From Mycosarcoma maydis (Eukaryota; Basidiomycota; Ustilaginomycetes; Ustilaginales), in NCBI RefSeq assembly GCF_000328475.2, contig NC_026478.1:1116001-1180000 (forward strand): a DNA stretch of 64,000 nt, written 5' to 3'. Positions 22,785 to 30,943 of this stretch are shown here, one piece after another. Positions within the stretch are counted from its first letter, which is position 1, and each line of letters starts with the position of its first letter. The position numbers were made by a program, and so were the translations under genes. Below the pieces are notes generated by a model. That model was given only the letters and a program-made list of their open reading frames with translations. It made no database searches and had not been told where the DNA came from.

Positions 22785-25610
22785 ATGATGGACCACCATC
22801 CTGAGATCGGCCTTGGCCTCAAGATGGACGGACCCACACACTTTTCGGACCTCACCAATCTGGCTGTATCTCCGCGCAACGCGACGGTCAATGTGCACCA
22901 GAACATTGAGTCGGGCCAGCACGCCAACGACGCTTTCGCCCACCAAAATCACATGAACATGGCACATGGTGCGTCCTACGATCCCGGTCCGCAAAACGCT
23001 TTCATCAAGCATACTTCTACAAGTCTCAATGTCTTCTCCGAGGCTCACCTAGACACTGAGAATGTTCAATCCGGCAATAAGCCAGGGCCTCCGCAGCATC
23101 AGCAACATACACAGGCTAGTGATGCGGATTCCCAATCCGAGAACGTGCAGTCGACTGGTCTTGCTCAGGCTTTTGGCTTCAACGAAGACTCTCAAACCTC
23201 CCACCAGCAGACGTCGGCGCAGGCCAACCAGGCTGCAGACCACTTTATCGGCTCCTCCATCCGATGTTCGGACTCGCAGGCTACTGTCCAAGCTGATGCA
23301 GAAGCTGGAGACAACGATTGCCTGACTCATGTCCCTCACGATCAAGCCAGTGCGGCGGCCTCCGTGCAGCACCAGCTGGATCCTTCACCTGCTGTCAAAC
23401 GGCATCAATTCAACTCGTACCCTTCGTCACCTCATCCGCAGACGGATCTACGTTTCCCTGACAGCGGAACAAGACCTGGCGGTGGTCGTCAAGTCGCTTC
23501 GCATAGACCCAGCCATAGCCTGGGTCAGGCCGCTGCTTTCATGTCGAGTGTTTCTGCTCGCGAATTGTTTGTCCAAAACCATGTCAGCGCACCCGTATCG
23601 CCATCAGAGGGCATGAGCGCCGGTCCCTTCCCTACCCTCTTTCAATATCCTGGACATCGGCAGGATCTAGGTCTTGGCATGGCCGAACATGGTCACATTT
23701 CTGCGCATGGAGGCACCAGCAATGGCCCTCGACACCAGGCCAATTTTGCTGCATCGAGTGCACCATCGGCCAGGTCCACCTCGCCCTCGGCCAGCCTGGC
23801 TTCGACGTCTTTGACCTCCATCTCACCCCTGGGCAGCGCTCGTATTAATCACGACGGGTCTTTTACCTCGCAAGAGTGCTCCTTTGACAGTTTGTCAAAC
23901 ACTGCCTCGGGCTCTTTCAGTCGTGCTTCATCGGCTTCGGAAGACGTCTTTTCGTGCGATCTTGGCTCGCTTGGTCTAGCTTCTTCTCTGCGCATGTCGA
24001 AGCAGAAGAAAAAGCTTCGCAACATCGATCGTAAGATGATTTGCGACTATTCTGCCGCCAATCCCCAGGTGAAGCAGGATGCCATCGCTGTTAAATTTGG
24101 CATTGAACGTAGCACTGTCAGCAAGATCCTCAAACAGAAGGAGAAATGGCTCGCCATTGAGCCCGGCAGCGACGCAGCTCGCATCGCCAAACACCGGGCT
24201 GTCAAGTTTCCCGCCGTCGAGGATCGTCTGACCACCTGGGCCGCCGAGCTCAAGGCGCGCGGTGAGGTCATCCGTGACTCGACGATCCGCCATGAAGCTC
24301 TCCGCATTGCACGCGAGCTGGGTCTCGGCGAAGACAAGTTCAAGGCCTCAGGTGGTTGGATCGAAAAGTTTAGGGACCGAAACCAGATCCTCAAGCCTCA
24401 GTCCCGCGGCACCAATAATGCAGAATCGGATGTAGCTGGGCTTATGGGGGGAGTCACGCCTTCGGCAAGCAGCAGTGACATGTCTCTGGCGCTGAAACCA
24501 GAAGATTCTTCTGATACGTCGAAGGCTTCGAGCATGAGTACGGCCGATCCGTCAGGAAGCACTGAAGTCCAATCTCCCACTGCTCGACGCCAATCTGGAC
24601 GAAACATCAAGGCAAAGGTCACACCTCAAAAGCGAGCTAGAGACGAGCTGGAAAAGACACAGGCGATCCTAGGCATGTCACCGCTCAGCCAAGATTTGGC
24701 CCGAATGCACTTCCAAAGTGGCTACCCTCCGGCACCGATGCCCCACCCTGCCTTCTTCCGTCCCGACATGTACATGGGACATCAATCAATGCCGCCACCG
24801 CCTGTTCAGAACTACGCAGTCGTGTATCAGAGTCATGATGGCGTTTCAGATCAGCATCAGGTCACGGAGGAAGATGCAGAGTCGGATCGCAAGCGGAGAC
24901 GAGCCCTTGAGGAATTCCAAGCTAACCAGGCGCAGATGGCTCTAGGTCCTGCAATCGATTTTCAGTTTGCTGAGGCGTCCGCCTCGTCGTCTCAGATCCA
25001 CTTCTTAGGCCAAACCCACGATGCTCACAGTGAAGAAGTTACACCCTCGCCAAAGAACACCGCTCGAGGCCGACGAAGCGCATCCAAGCCGTCCGCTGGC
25101 GCTAGTCGTGGACGCTCGCATCGGGGCAAAGGGCGTCTGTCCAATGCCAATCATACACCTCAAACACCCTCACCTCTATCCATGTCGCCGGCTGATGCAG
25201 GTGCAGAGTCGAGCTTCCGTAATCTCAGCGCTGCAGACGCAGAACAGCTCACAGCCGCTGCGCTGGAACGGATTCGAGCGTTGCAGAATTCCGGCGAGGG
25301 CTCATCTCTTGTCACGGCTGAGCAGGCGCAGCAATCTCTTGAGCTCGTTCTCAGGTTCCTGCGCGAGCAGCCGAGTGACTTTCTGCCGCCCAACCACTTC
25401 GTCGTGTTCGGGCATCTTCAGGCTAACATTGAGCAGAAGATCCGAGATCAGTCGACAGATGACGAGACCCTCAACGAAGCTGGTGACTTGCAGACGTCGC
25501 GGTCGCATTCATCTTCGCGATGTGGCGAAGCGAACAGCGATGCTATTGCCACAAGCATCGAAGAGCAGCAAGGCCTCAATACGCCTTCATTTGATGGGCC
25601 TTCGTCCTAA
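22785..25610 (+). CDS. CENP-B-type helix-turn-helix DNA-binding protein
   Basis: An intronless 941-residue protein starting MMDHHPEIGL. Residues 1-400 are disordered and rich in Gln, His and Ser. A Psq/CENP-B N-terminal HTH lies at about 404-460 (KKLRNIDRKMICDYSAANP, then IERSTVSKILKQKEKW). A second CENP-B/Tc5-type HTH follows at about 472-530 (FPAVEDRLTTWAAELKARG, ending GGWIEKFRDRN). This double HTH is the DNA-binding module of pogo/Tigger transposases and of CENP-B/Abp1-type host proteins. No DDE transposase domain follows; the C-terminal half is disordered, with a short ordered block near 850-885 (LRFLREQPSDFLPPNHF). It is best read as a domesticated transposase-derived nuclear DNA-binding protein, and its target is unknown. 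Confidence 0.8.
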   Translation: MMDHHPEIGLGLKMDGPTHFSDLTNLAVSPRNATVNVHQNIESGQHANDAFAHQNHMNMAHGASYDPGPQNAFIKHTSTSLNVFSEAHLDTENVQSGNKPGPPQHQQHTQASDADSQSENVQSTGLAQAFGFNEDSQTSHQQTSAQANQAADHFIGSSIRCSDSQATVQADAEAGDNDCLTHVPHDQASAAASVQHQLDPSPAVKRHQFNSYPSSPHPQTDLRFPDSGTRPGGGRQVASHRPSHSLGQAAAFMSSVSARELFVQNHVSAPVSPSEGMSAGPFPTLFQYPGHRQDLGLGMAEHGHISAHGGTSNGPRHQANFAASSAPSARSTSPSASLASTSLTSISPLGSARINHDGSFTSQECSFDSLSNTASGSFSRASSASEDVFSCDLGSLGLASSLRMSKQKKKLRNIDRKMICDYSAANPQVKQDAIAVKFGIERSTVSKILKQKEKWLAIEPGSDAARIAKHRAVKFPAVEDRLTTWAAELKARGEVIRDSTIRHEALRIARELGLGEDKFKASGGWIEKFRDRNQILKPQSRGTNNAESDVAGLMGGVTPSASSSDMSLALKPEDSSDTSKASSMSTADPSGSTEVQSPTARRQSGRNIKAKVTPQKRARDELEKTQAILGMSPLSQDLARMHFQSGYPPAPMPHPAFFRPDMYMGHQSMPPPPVQNYAVVYQSHDGVSDQHQVTEEDAESDRKRRRALEEFQANQAQMALGPAIDFQFAEASASSSQIHFLGQTHDAHSEEVTPSPKNTARGRRSASKPSAGASRGRSHRGKGRLSNANHTPQTPSPLSMSPADAGAESSFRNLSAADAEQLTAAALERIRALQNSGEGSSLVTAEQAQQSLELVLRFLREQPSDFLPPNHFVVFGHLQANIEQKIRDQSTDDETLNEAGDLQTSRSHSSSRCGEANSDAIATSIEEQQGLNTPSFDGPSS

Positions 25611-26501
25611 TTAAGCCCTCCTTCCATCGATCACCCTGACCGGTGTTCCAATCTGCACTCGAGGTATTCAATGATCATCTTGAGGTCGCTGTCGGCTCCT
25701 CCCTGTTCTCAACATGATCGATACAGTGCATCGCTTGCTGTAGTATCAACTTCCCGCCCAGCGCCACGAGGACTTGTTCCTCGAGCGCTTTCAAAAGGTC
25801 CTGGTACAAACTCCATTGCACCATCATGGACCAGATTCTTGTCTTCTGCATCAACAACGTCTTCTACTGAGTCCCGTGTTTGCATTTCATTCTCTCCGCC
25901 CTTGTTCGCCAATCAATCAAAACATGTCAATTGCTCAAACATCAGCATCGCATCCACTACATTCTGTCATCGAATCAATTGTCAGCGCGTTCATCTCTCA
26001 TTCGTACGTATTAGACTATTCCTGAAGAGGGCCAGTTTTCGCCAGAATCTACGAATCGGGAATGTGGTGTTCGCGGCTGAAAAATGATAACGAAATACCA
26101 CACTCTGTTTGGTGGACGATCAGACTTGGTCAAGTGCTGGGAGGCAACCAGGCAGATTTTATGGAAGGTGTGCAGGCAGAGGTGCACGTGTGGAGTTGAA
26201 TTCCAGATCGAGTACATGGCGCATGCGGGGTAACACTCACGACTCTTTGATAATAACGAATAAGACGTGAGATTCACGATTCTTCGCGTTTGAGATTAGT
26301 CACGAGTGGGCCATTTCGGGATGATTTGCCGGTTTCCGCTCCGCAAAAGACATAGTCACGAGTATTGGCTAATCTGCGGGTCGATCAAGTTCGCTGCCCA
26401 TCTTCGTCTCACGTCCTTCCCATCAACCATTCGCACCTTGACACTCCGCGGCTATCTTCAAACCGACCATCTGCTTTTCAAATTCCGTCCTCTCAGCAAC
26501 A
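25611..26501. other. spacer, no gene seen
   Basis: The 3' flank of the HTH gene is followed by about 500 bp without recognisable features. Motif variants occur at 26262-26285 (GATTCACGATTC) and as CACGAGT at 26299 and 26355. The C-rich leader of the MAPEG gene begins near 26400. Confidence 0.45.
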
Positions 26502-27151
26502 ATGACCGTATTCGCTGGATCGAGCGTGGTTTCGAGCACATCCAACTACTCGTATTATACCATCCCCGCGGCTTGGTTCTTAGCGGTCGTTCCTCACTTT
26601 GTCGCAATAGGATTGGCCAAGAATAAGTTCAAGAATGTATCGCCTCGTCAGATGATGGCGGATTTGCTAGCCAAGAAGGACAAGACGGCACTGGATAAGA
26701 AGATCATTCGCGCGGAGAGCGCTCAGCTCAATGGGTGAGTAATTTGGTACGAGAAGGCAAGACAAGTTGGGATAAGAGGGCAAAAGCTGACAATCTGATA
26801 CCTGACTTCTGCAATGATGATGTTTTGCGCCAGATTTGAGACACTCGGTCTGTTCGCAGCAGCTGTGGTAGCCGCCAATACTGCCAAAGTTCCCAGCCAT
26901 CAACTTAACCAGCTTACCAGCGGCTACCTTGCCAGCCGAGCCTTGTTCAATCTGTAAGTTGACTGTTATGCTTAGCAGCAGCCCCAAGGATGCAGATGAC
27001 CAACCAACTACTTGTGCTTTGATCGGCGCCGCACAGGCTCTACATCTATGTCACCGACGAAGCTTTGGCTACGCTCCGAACCGGCTCATACCTCGCTAGC
27101 ATCGGCATCATCTTTACGCTCTTCATCAAGGCTGGTCTGCGTATCAACTAA
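26502..27151 (+). CDS. MAPEG-family membrane protein, three exons
   Basis: Exons are 26502-26734, 26834-26953 and 27037-27151, with GT-AG introns of 99 and 83 bp, giving 155 residues. The spliced protein reads SAQLNGFETLGLFAAAVVAA across intron 1 and RALFNLLYIYVTDE across intron 2, which confirms both joins. Hydrophobic segments lie near residues 18-38, 78-95 and 130-150. The RAESAQLNGFETLGLF block is the MAPEG signature (membrane-associated proteins in eicosanoid and glutathione metabolism). Fungal relatives of this short type are uncharacterised or weakly similar to microsomal glutathione S-transferase, so enzymatic activity is not assigned. It is probably in the endoplasmic reticulum or another membrane. 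Confidence 0.9.
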
Positions 27152-27288
27152 ACGTGACGCGTAGCGATTTTCACCTGAACAGATTCCGAAGAGACCGCAC
27201 ACGTTAAATTCGATGCCAAGCTGGATTGAACATACACGATGCGTCGGAGAAACAGCTGAATGCTATGTGTTTCGATATGAGGAAAGCA

Positions 27289-28368
27289 TCATACCGAGGC
27301 GATAGCCTCCGCAATCGCATCTCCCAACTTTTTCGTTGTACCTCTTCCCTTCATATCCGGTGTCAGCATGCTCTGATCTGATTGACCCAGTACAAAATCG
27401 ATTGCCTTGATCATGGTCTCTGCTGCCTCCTTCTCGCCTAGGTGCAGCAACATCATCTGACCTGCCCAGATCATACCTACAGGATTTGCGATTCCTCTGC
27501 CCATGATATCTGGAGCTGAACCGTGTACAGGTTCGAACAGACTTGGGAACTTTCCTTCCGGATTGATGTTGCCGGAAGGGGCAATGCCGATCGTACCGGT
27601 TACGGCGGGGCCCAGGTCGGATAAGATATCACCATGTAGGTTGGATCCTACCACAACATCAAAGTGACTGGGCTTAGCGACAAAGTGAGCGGTAAGAATG
27701 TCGATGTGGAACTGCTCTGTCGCAACTTCTGGGTAGGCTGTGGACATGAGCTTGAAGCGATCGTCCCAGTAGGGCATGGTGATTTTGATGCCGTTGCTCT
27801 TGGTCGCACTTGTCAATCTCTTTCTCTTGGTGGTCTTTGCGAGTTTGAAAGCGTATTCAAGGATACGATCCACTCCTACACGAGTCATGATGGTCTCCTG
27901 AATCACTGTCTCTCTCTCTGTACCCTCAAAAATCTTGCCTCCTACCTCCGAGTACTCTCCCTCGGTATTCTCCCTCACGATCCAAAAATCGATCTCGCCC
28001 GGACTAGCCAATGGACTAGGTACGCCTTTGACCAATCTACAAGGGCGCAAGTTGACGTACTGGTCAAAATGCCTTCTCATCTGCAGCAATGATCCCCAGA
28101 GCGTAACATGGTCAGGGTGACGGGCTGGATCGCCGACAGCGCCGAAATAGATCGCGTCAAAGGGGGTAAGCAGCTCGATCCAATTGTCTGGCATCATCTT
28201 GCCGTGCTTATCATAGTAATCACACGAAGCAAAATCGAAGGCGGTGATGGAAAGGTCGAACTTGAATCGCGCAGAGGCGGCGCGGAGAGCTTGAAGGCCA
28301 CATGGCATGACCTCTTGTCCGATTCCGTCGCCGGGGATGACGGCGATTTTGTAGGTCTTGCACGACAT
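27289..28368 (-). CDS. tartrate/D-malate dehydrogenase-type enzyme (isopropylmalate DH superfamily)
   Basis: An intronless protein of 359 residues. It has the beta-decarboxylating dehydrogenase pattern: IAVIPGDGIGQEV at the N-terminus, substrate-binding arginines in LQMRRHFDQYVNLRPCR, FWIVRENTEGEYS, and the metal-binding segment GSNLHGDILSDLGPAVTG, followed by FEPVHGSAPDIMGRGIANP. Substitutions relative to LeuB, especially DHVTLWGSLLQMRRHFDQY, match the tartrate dehydrogenase/decarboxylase (TtuC, YeaU/DmlA) branch, which acts on tartrate, D-malate and related 2-hydroxyacids with NAD+ and Mn2+. No mitochondrial presequence is seen, so it is probably cytosolic. It is divergent from the uL13m gene, sharing a 516-bp spacer. 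The exact substrate is not decidable from sequence. Confidence 0.9.
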   Translation of the reverse strand: MSCKTYKIAVIPGDGIGQEVMPCGLQALRAASARFKFDLSITAFDFASCDYYDKHGKMMPDNWIELLTPFDAIYFGAVGDPARHPDHVTLWGSLLQMRRHFDQYVNLRPCRLVKGVPSPLASPGEIDFWIVRENTEGEYSEVGGKIFEGTERETVIQETIMTRVGVDRILEYAFKLAKTTKRKRLTSATKSNGIKITMPYWDDRFKLMSTAYPEVATEQFHIDILTAHFVAKPSHFDVVVGSNLHGDILSDLGPAVTGTIGIAPSGNINPEGKFPSLFEPVHGSAPDIMGRGIANPVGMIWAGQMMLLHLGEKEAAETMIKAIDFVLGQSDQSMLTPDMKGRGTTKKLGDAIAEAIASV

Positions 28369-28884
28369 GATTGGAGAGCACCGCTTCGTGGGTGCGAGAA
28401 ATGACGGTGTGCTGTTGTAGGAAGTTGATATGGGCTCAATAGTAAAGGCGAATGCGGTGCGAAAGTTTGACTTGTGCCTAGGGATGACGATCTGTGCGAA
28501 GCGGAGAGCGACAAGTCATGTACAAATCTTCTTCATAAAGTTGTATGCATGCGCTTACATCCCCACTTCTGTCATGCGGCCTGCCTTTGCAGCTCGTCCC
28601 ACGTTGCCGTGGAAATTGCCGGTCCCTAATCGTGAATCTATCTTCCTTGTTTAATGTCAAGTCGTACAAGTTATCATTCAGGTTCCTCCAAAATTCGGAC
28701 CCGAGCTTTGAGTGGAAGATCCGCGATTTGACTTTTTTCGCTGCTCGACACACTACTTGCCATCAACCTTTGTAACCACTCGCCACCAACAGCGCTCAAC
28801 GACGTTCAAGAGCATAACAACCTCGACCTCGGTCACAAACTTTCGACAAGGCTGACTGATCAGCAAGTATAGAACATTGCGATC
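28369..28884. promoter_or_regulatory. divergent promoter region of tartrate dehydrogenase and uL13m
   Basis: These 516 bp separate the starts of two oppositely transcribed genes, so both promoters should lie here. One motif half (AATCGTGAAT, 28628-28637) is present. The right half is CA-rich, as in leaders elsewhere in the window. No TATA box is obvious. Confidence 0.5.
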
Positions 28885-29492
28885 ATGTCACAATTCGTTG
28901 GCAACGTGAGTGTCTCGTCAGGTGATGTAACCGAAGTTGTGTCGCATCCTGCTGATCTTCTTTCATTTGCTCCGCTTGTTGGCCCAATCTATACGAATCG
29001 ATGGAATTCCCAATACAGTCATCACTAGCATTCGCACGGACCTGGCATGCCGTCTCTGCCAAAAACCGTGTTCTCGGCCCGCTTGCAGTCAACATCGCTA
29101 AACTGCTTATGGGCAAGCACAAACCCATCTACGATCAATCCAAAGATGTGGGCGACTACGTCGTGGTCACCGATGCCAAGCAGGTGGTTGTTACGGGACG
29201 AAAAGCGGACCAGCGTGTGTATCGTCATCACACCATGTACCCCGGTGGATTGAAGGAAATCAAGTACAAAGAGATGATGGAAAAGAAGCCCGAGGAGATC
29301 ATTAGGAAGGCGGTAAGCGGTATGTTGCCCAAGAACACGTTGAGGGATCGAAGGCTGGAGAGGTTGAAGATCTTTGATGGAGAGAAACATCCGTATGAGC
29401 AGAACGTGCTGACGAGGTATGATGGTGCGACGCCAGTGACCGCGAGTGCGAGTGTGGTGGGTGGTGCTGCACAGTCGGCGACCAAGCAATGA
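28885..29492 (+). CDS. mrpl23: mitochondrial ribosomal protein uL13m (L13/Mrpl23), two exons
   Basis: Exon 1 (28885-28905) encodes MSQFVGN, a 113-bp GT-AG intron follows, and exon 2 is 29019-29492, giving 164 residues. The join reads MSQFVGNSSLAFARTWHAVS. The uL13 core is complete: GPLAVNIAKLLMGKHKPIYD, GDYVVVTDAKQVVVTGRK, YRHHTMYPGGLKEIKYKEM and a C-terminal AVSGMLPKNTLRDRRLERL. The length and the HTMYPGG motif fit the mitochondrial/bacterial type rather than the cytosolic one. It is a component of the mitoribosome large subunit. The N-terminus is short and not a classical presequence, as in other fungal uL13m proteins. Confidence 0.95.
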
Positions 29493-30065
29493 TATCGGTC
29501 GTGCTCGATATCTCTATTAGTGTCGAGGGTGCTGCTCGCACTGCATCGAGCGCCATCTATTCGCTCTGATTCATCCACATTACCGAGTCCAGCAAACTAC
29601 TCTTTTCGCATCACTACCTATCTCACCGCCAGCTCTGCTGTCCCCAGCTGCCGATTCTCAGGCGCATGTACTTGTACCATTTACTCTAAGAAATGCTTCC
29701 ATACAGCTTGCATCTATCCGACATCCATTCGCCTCACATGCGGCTCTTGCCACAGGAGCAGTGGACGCTTGCTCAATTGCCTGATTCGCTTAAATTTGCC
29801 TATATAAGTTAAGTTACTCCCAAACTTGGAGGGAACTGGAAATCAAACCTCCGGATCTCGGCAGAGATTTCGTCATGAGAGTGAGTGCTTGTTGCTGAAT
29901 CACAAAACCACGATCCTTGCATGTTCACGCTTGGAAGGGTTCAGAATTCTTCCCTGGCCACTGGGACTTGCGCGAAAGCCAAAGCGTTCTGGGCAGACTT
30001 CTTCATCACTTCCATTATCACCTTCCACTGCTCCATGAAGGACTTACACTGATTGGATTACGATA
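29493..30065. other. spacer, no gene seen
   Basis: 3' flank of uL13m plus the promoter of the next gene. Short ORFs have no family resemblance, and no motif cluster was seen. Confidence 0.45.
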
Positions 30066-30668
30066 ATGTTCACAGGAGCACGAACAACAGTGTTGCGAAA
30101 CGCAGCCCCTGCGCTTGCGTGCAGCAGTGTCATAAACACTGCGGGTGCTGCTGCTAGTAGTCGACATCTGTCCACTTCAACCTCACGACGGCGTAGTAGT
30201 GTGACATCTTTGTTCGGCTGGTTCACGGCCAAGACCCTGCCAGACTCGGACTCGATCGTTGCATCCTCCACTTCAAGCTCGTCGTCCAAAGCCACCTCTG
30301 CATCACCAGCATCACCAGCATCACCAGCATCACCAGCATCACCAGCATCACCAGCATCACCAGCATCACCAGCATCACCAGCATCACCAGCATCACCAGC
30401 ATCACCAGCATCACCATCATCACCATCATCAAACCCACATCCACTTCCAATCGCAGCAGCGTCACCTTCTTCCTCCGACCATCCAACAGCCATCCAGCCC
30501 GCACATCCGTCTGTGCCAATACGAGGCAAAATGCTGGCTCGAGACCAAGAACTCCTATCCAAACTCCTGGATCGAGAAGGTGGGGCCGCCGGTGTATCCA
30601 TAGTCAACGGAAGGTACGAAGAAGGTCTGGGTCCAGAGACCAAGAAGAACATGTTCAGGCTCATCTAA
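30066..30668 (+). CDS. putative mitochondrial protein with an Ala-Ser-Pro repeat
   Basis: A 200-residue protein of unrecognised family. The N-terminus (MFTGARTTVLRNAAPALACS, then SSRHLSTSTSRRR) is rich in Arg, Ser and Ala with no acids, like a matrix-targeting presequence. Residues 79-114 are twelve ASP tripeptides from a perfect 9-bp tandem repeat, followed by two SSP-type variants. The C-terminal 45 residues look ordered (RGKMLARDQELLSKLLDREG, ending ETKKNMFRLI) and are probably the conserved part. The repeat is a multiple of three, so length change would not break the frame. An antisense frame (30044-30664) is also open, but only because the repeat lacks stops in several frames. Confidence 0.65.
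   Translation: MFTGARTTVLRNAAPALACSSVINTAGAAASSRHLSTSTSRRRSSVTSLFGWFTAKTLPDSDSIVASSTSSSSSKATSASPASPASPASPASPASPASPASPASPASPASPASPASPSSPSSNPHPLPIAAASPSSSDHPTAIQPAHPSVPIRGKMLARDQELLSKLLDREGGAAGVSIVNGRYEEGLGPETKKNMFRLI
30301..30426. repeat. 9-bp minisatellite (CATCACCAG)
   Basis: Twelve exact tandem copies of CATCACCAG at 30301-30408 are followed by two copies of CATCACCAT up to 30426. In frame it encodes Ala-Ser-Pro repeats. Perfect identity suggests recent expansion, or polymorphism between strains. Confidence 0.97.
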
Positions 30669-30846
30669 GCGTAGTCGTCTCACAACGTTCAAGATGACGA
30701 GGTGAAACTCGCGTACCGTCCAGGGCTCATTCCGTCAGCTCAGTGACTCCATTGCGATCGCGTAGATCGAGCAGACATCTCAGGAAAATTGGTCAACGCA
30801 ATGCAGACGGCAGCTCAACGTGCTCAAGACCTGCAAGTACACATAC

Positions 30847-30866
30847 GCACGCACACACACACACAC
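30847..30866. repeat. CA microsatellite
   Basis: A short CA/CG-CA dinucleotide run in the spacer between convergent genes. No function is implied. Confidence 0.8.
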
Positions 30867-30943
30867 CTGCGTGCCAGAGGGCCGGCGCACGTTCATAGAA
30901 ATAGGATCGTGTATCAGTGATATCTTCCAACAGCAGAGTCTCC

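Noticed and set aside
30044..30664. Long antisense frame over the minisatellite gene (Gly-Asp-Ala repeats)
   Set aside because: It is open mainly because the 9-bp repeat has no stop in that frame; the sense frame has a presequence and a conserved-looking C-terminus.
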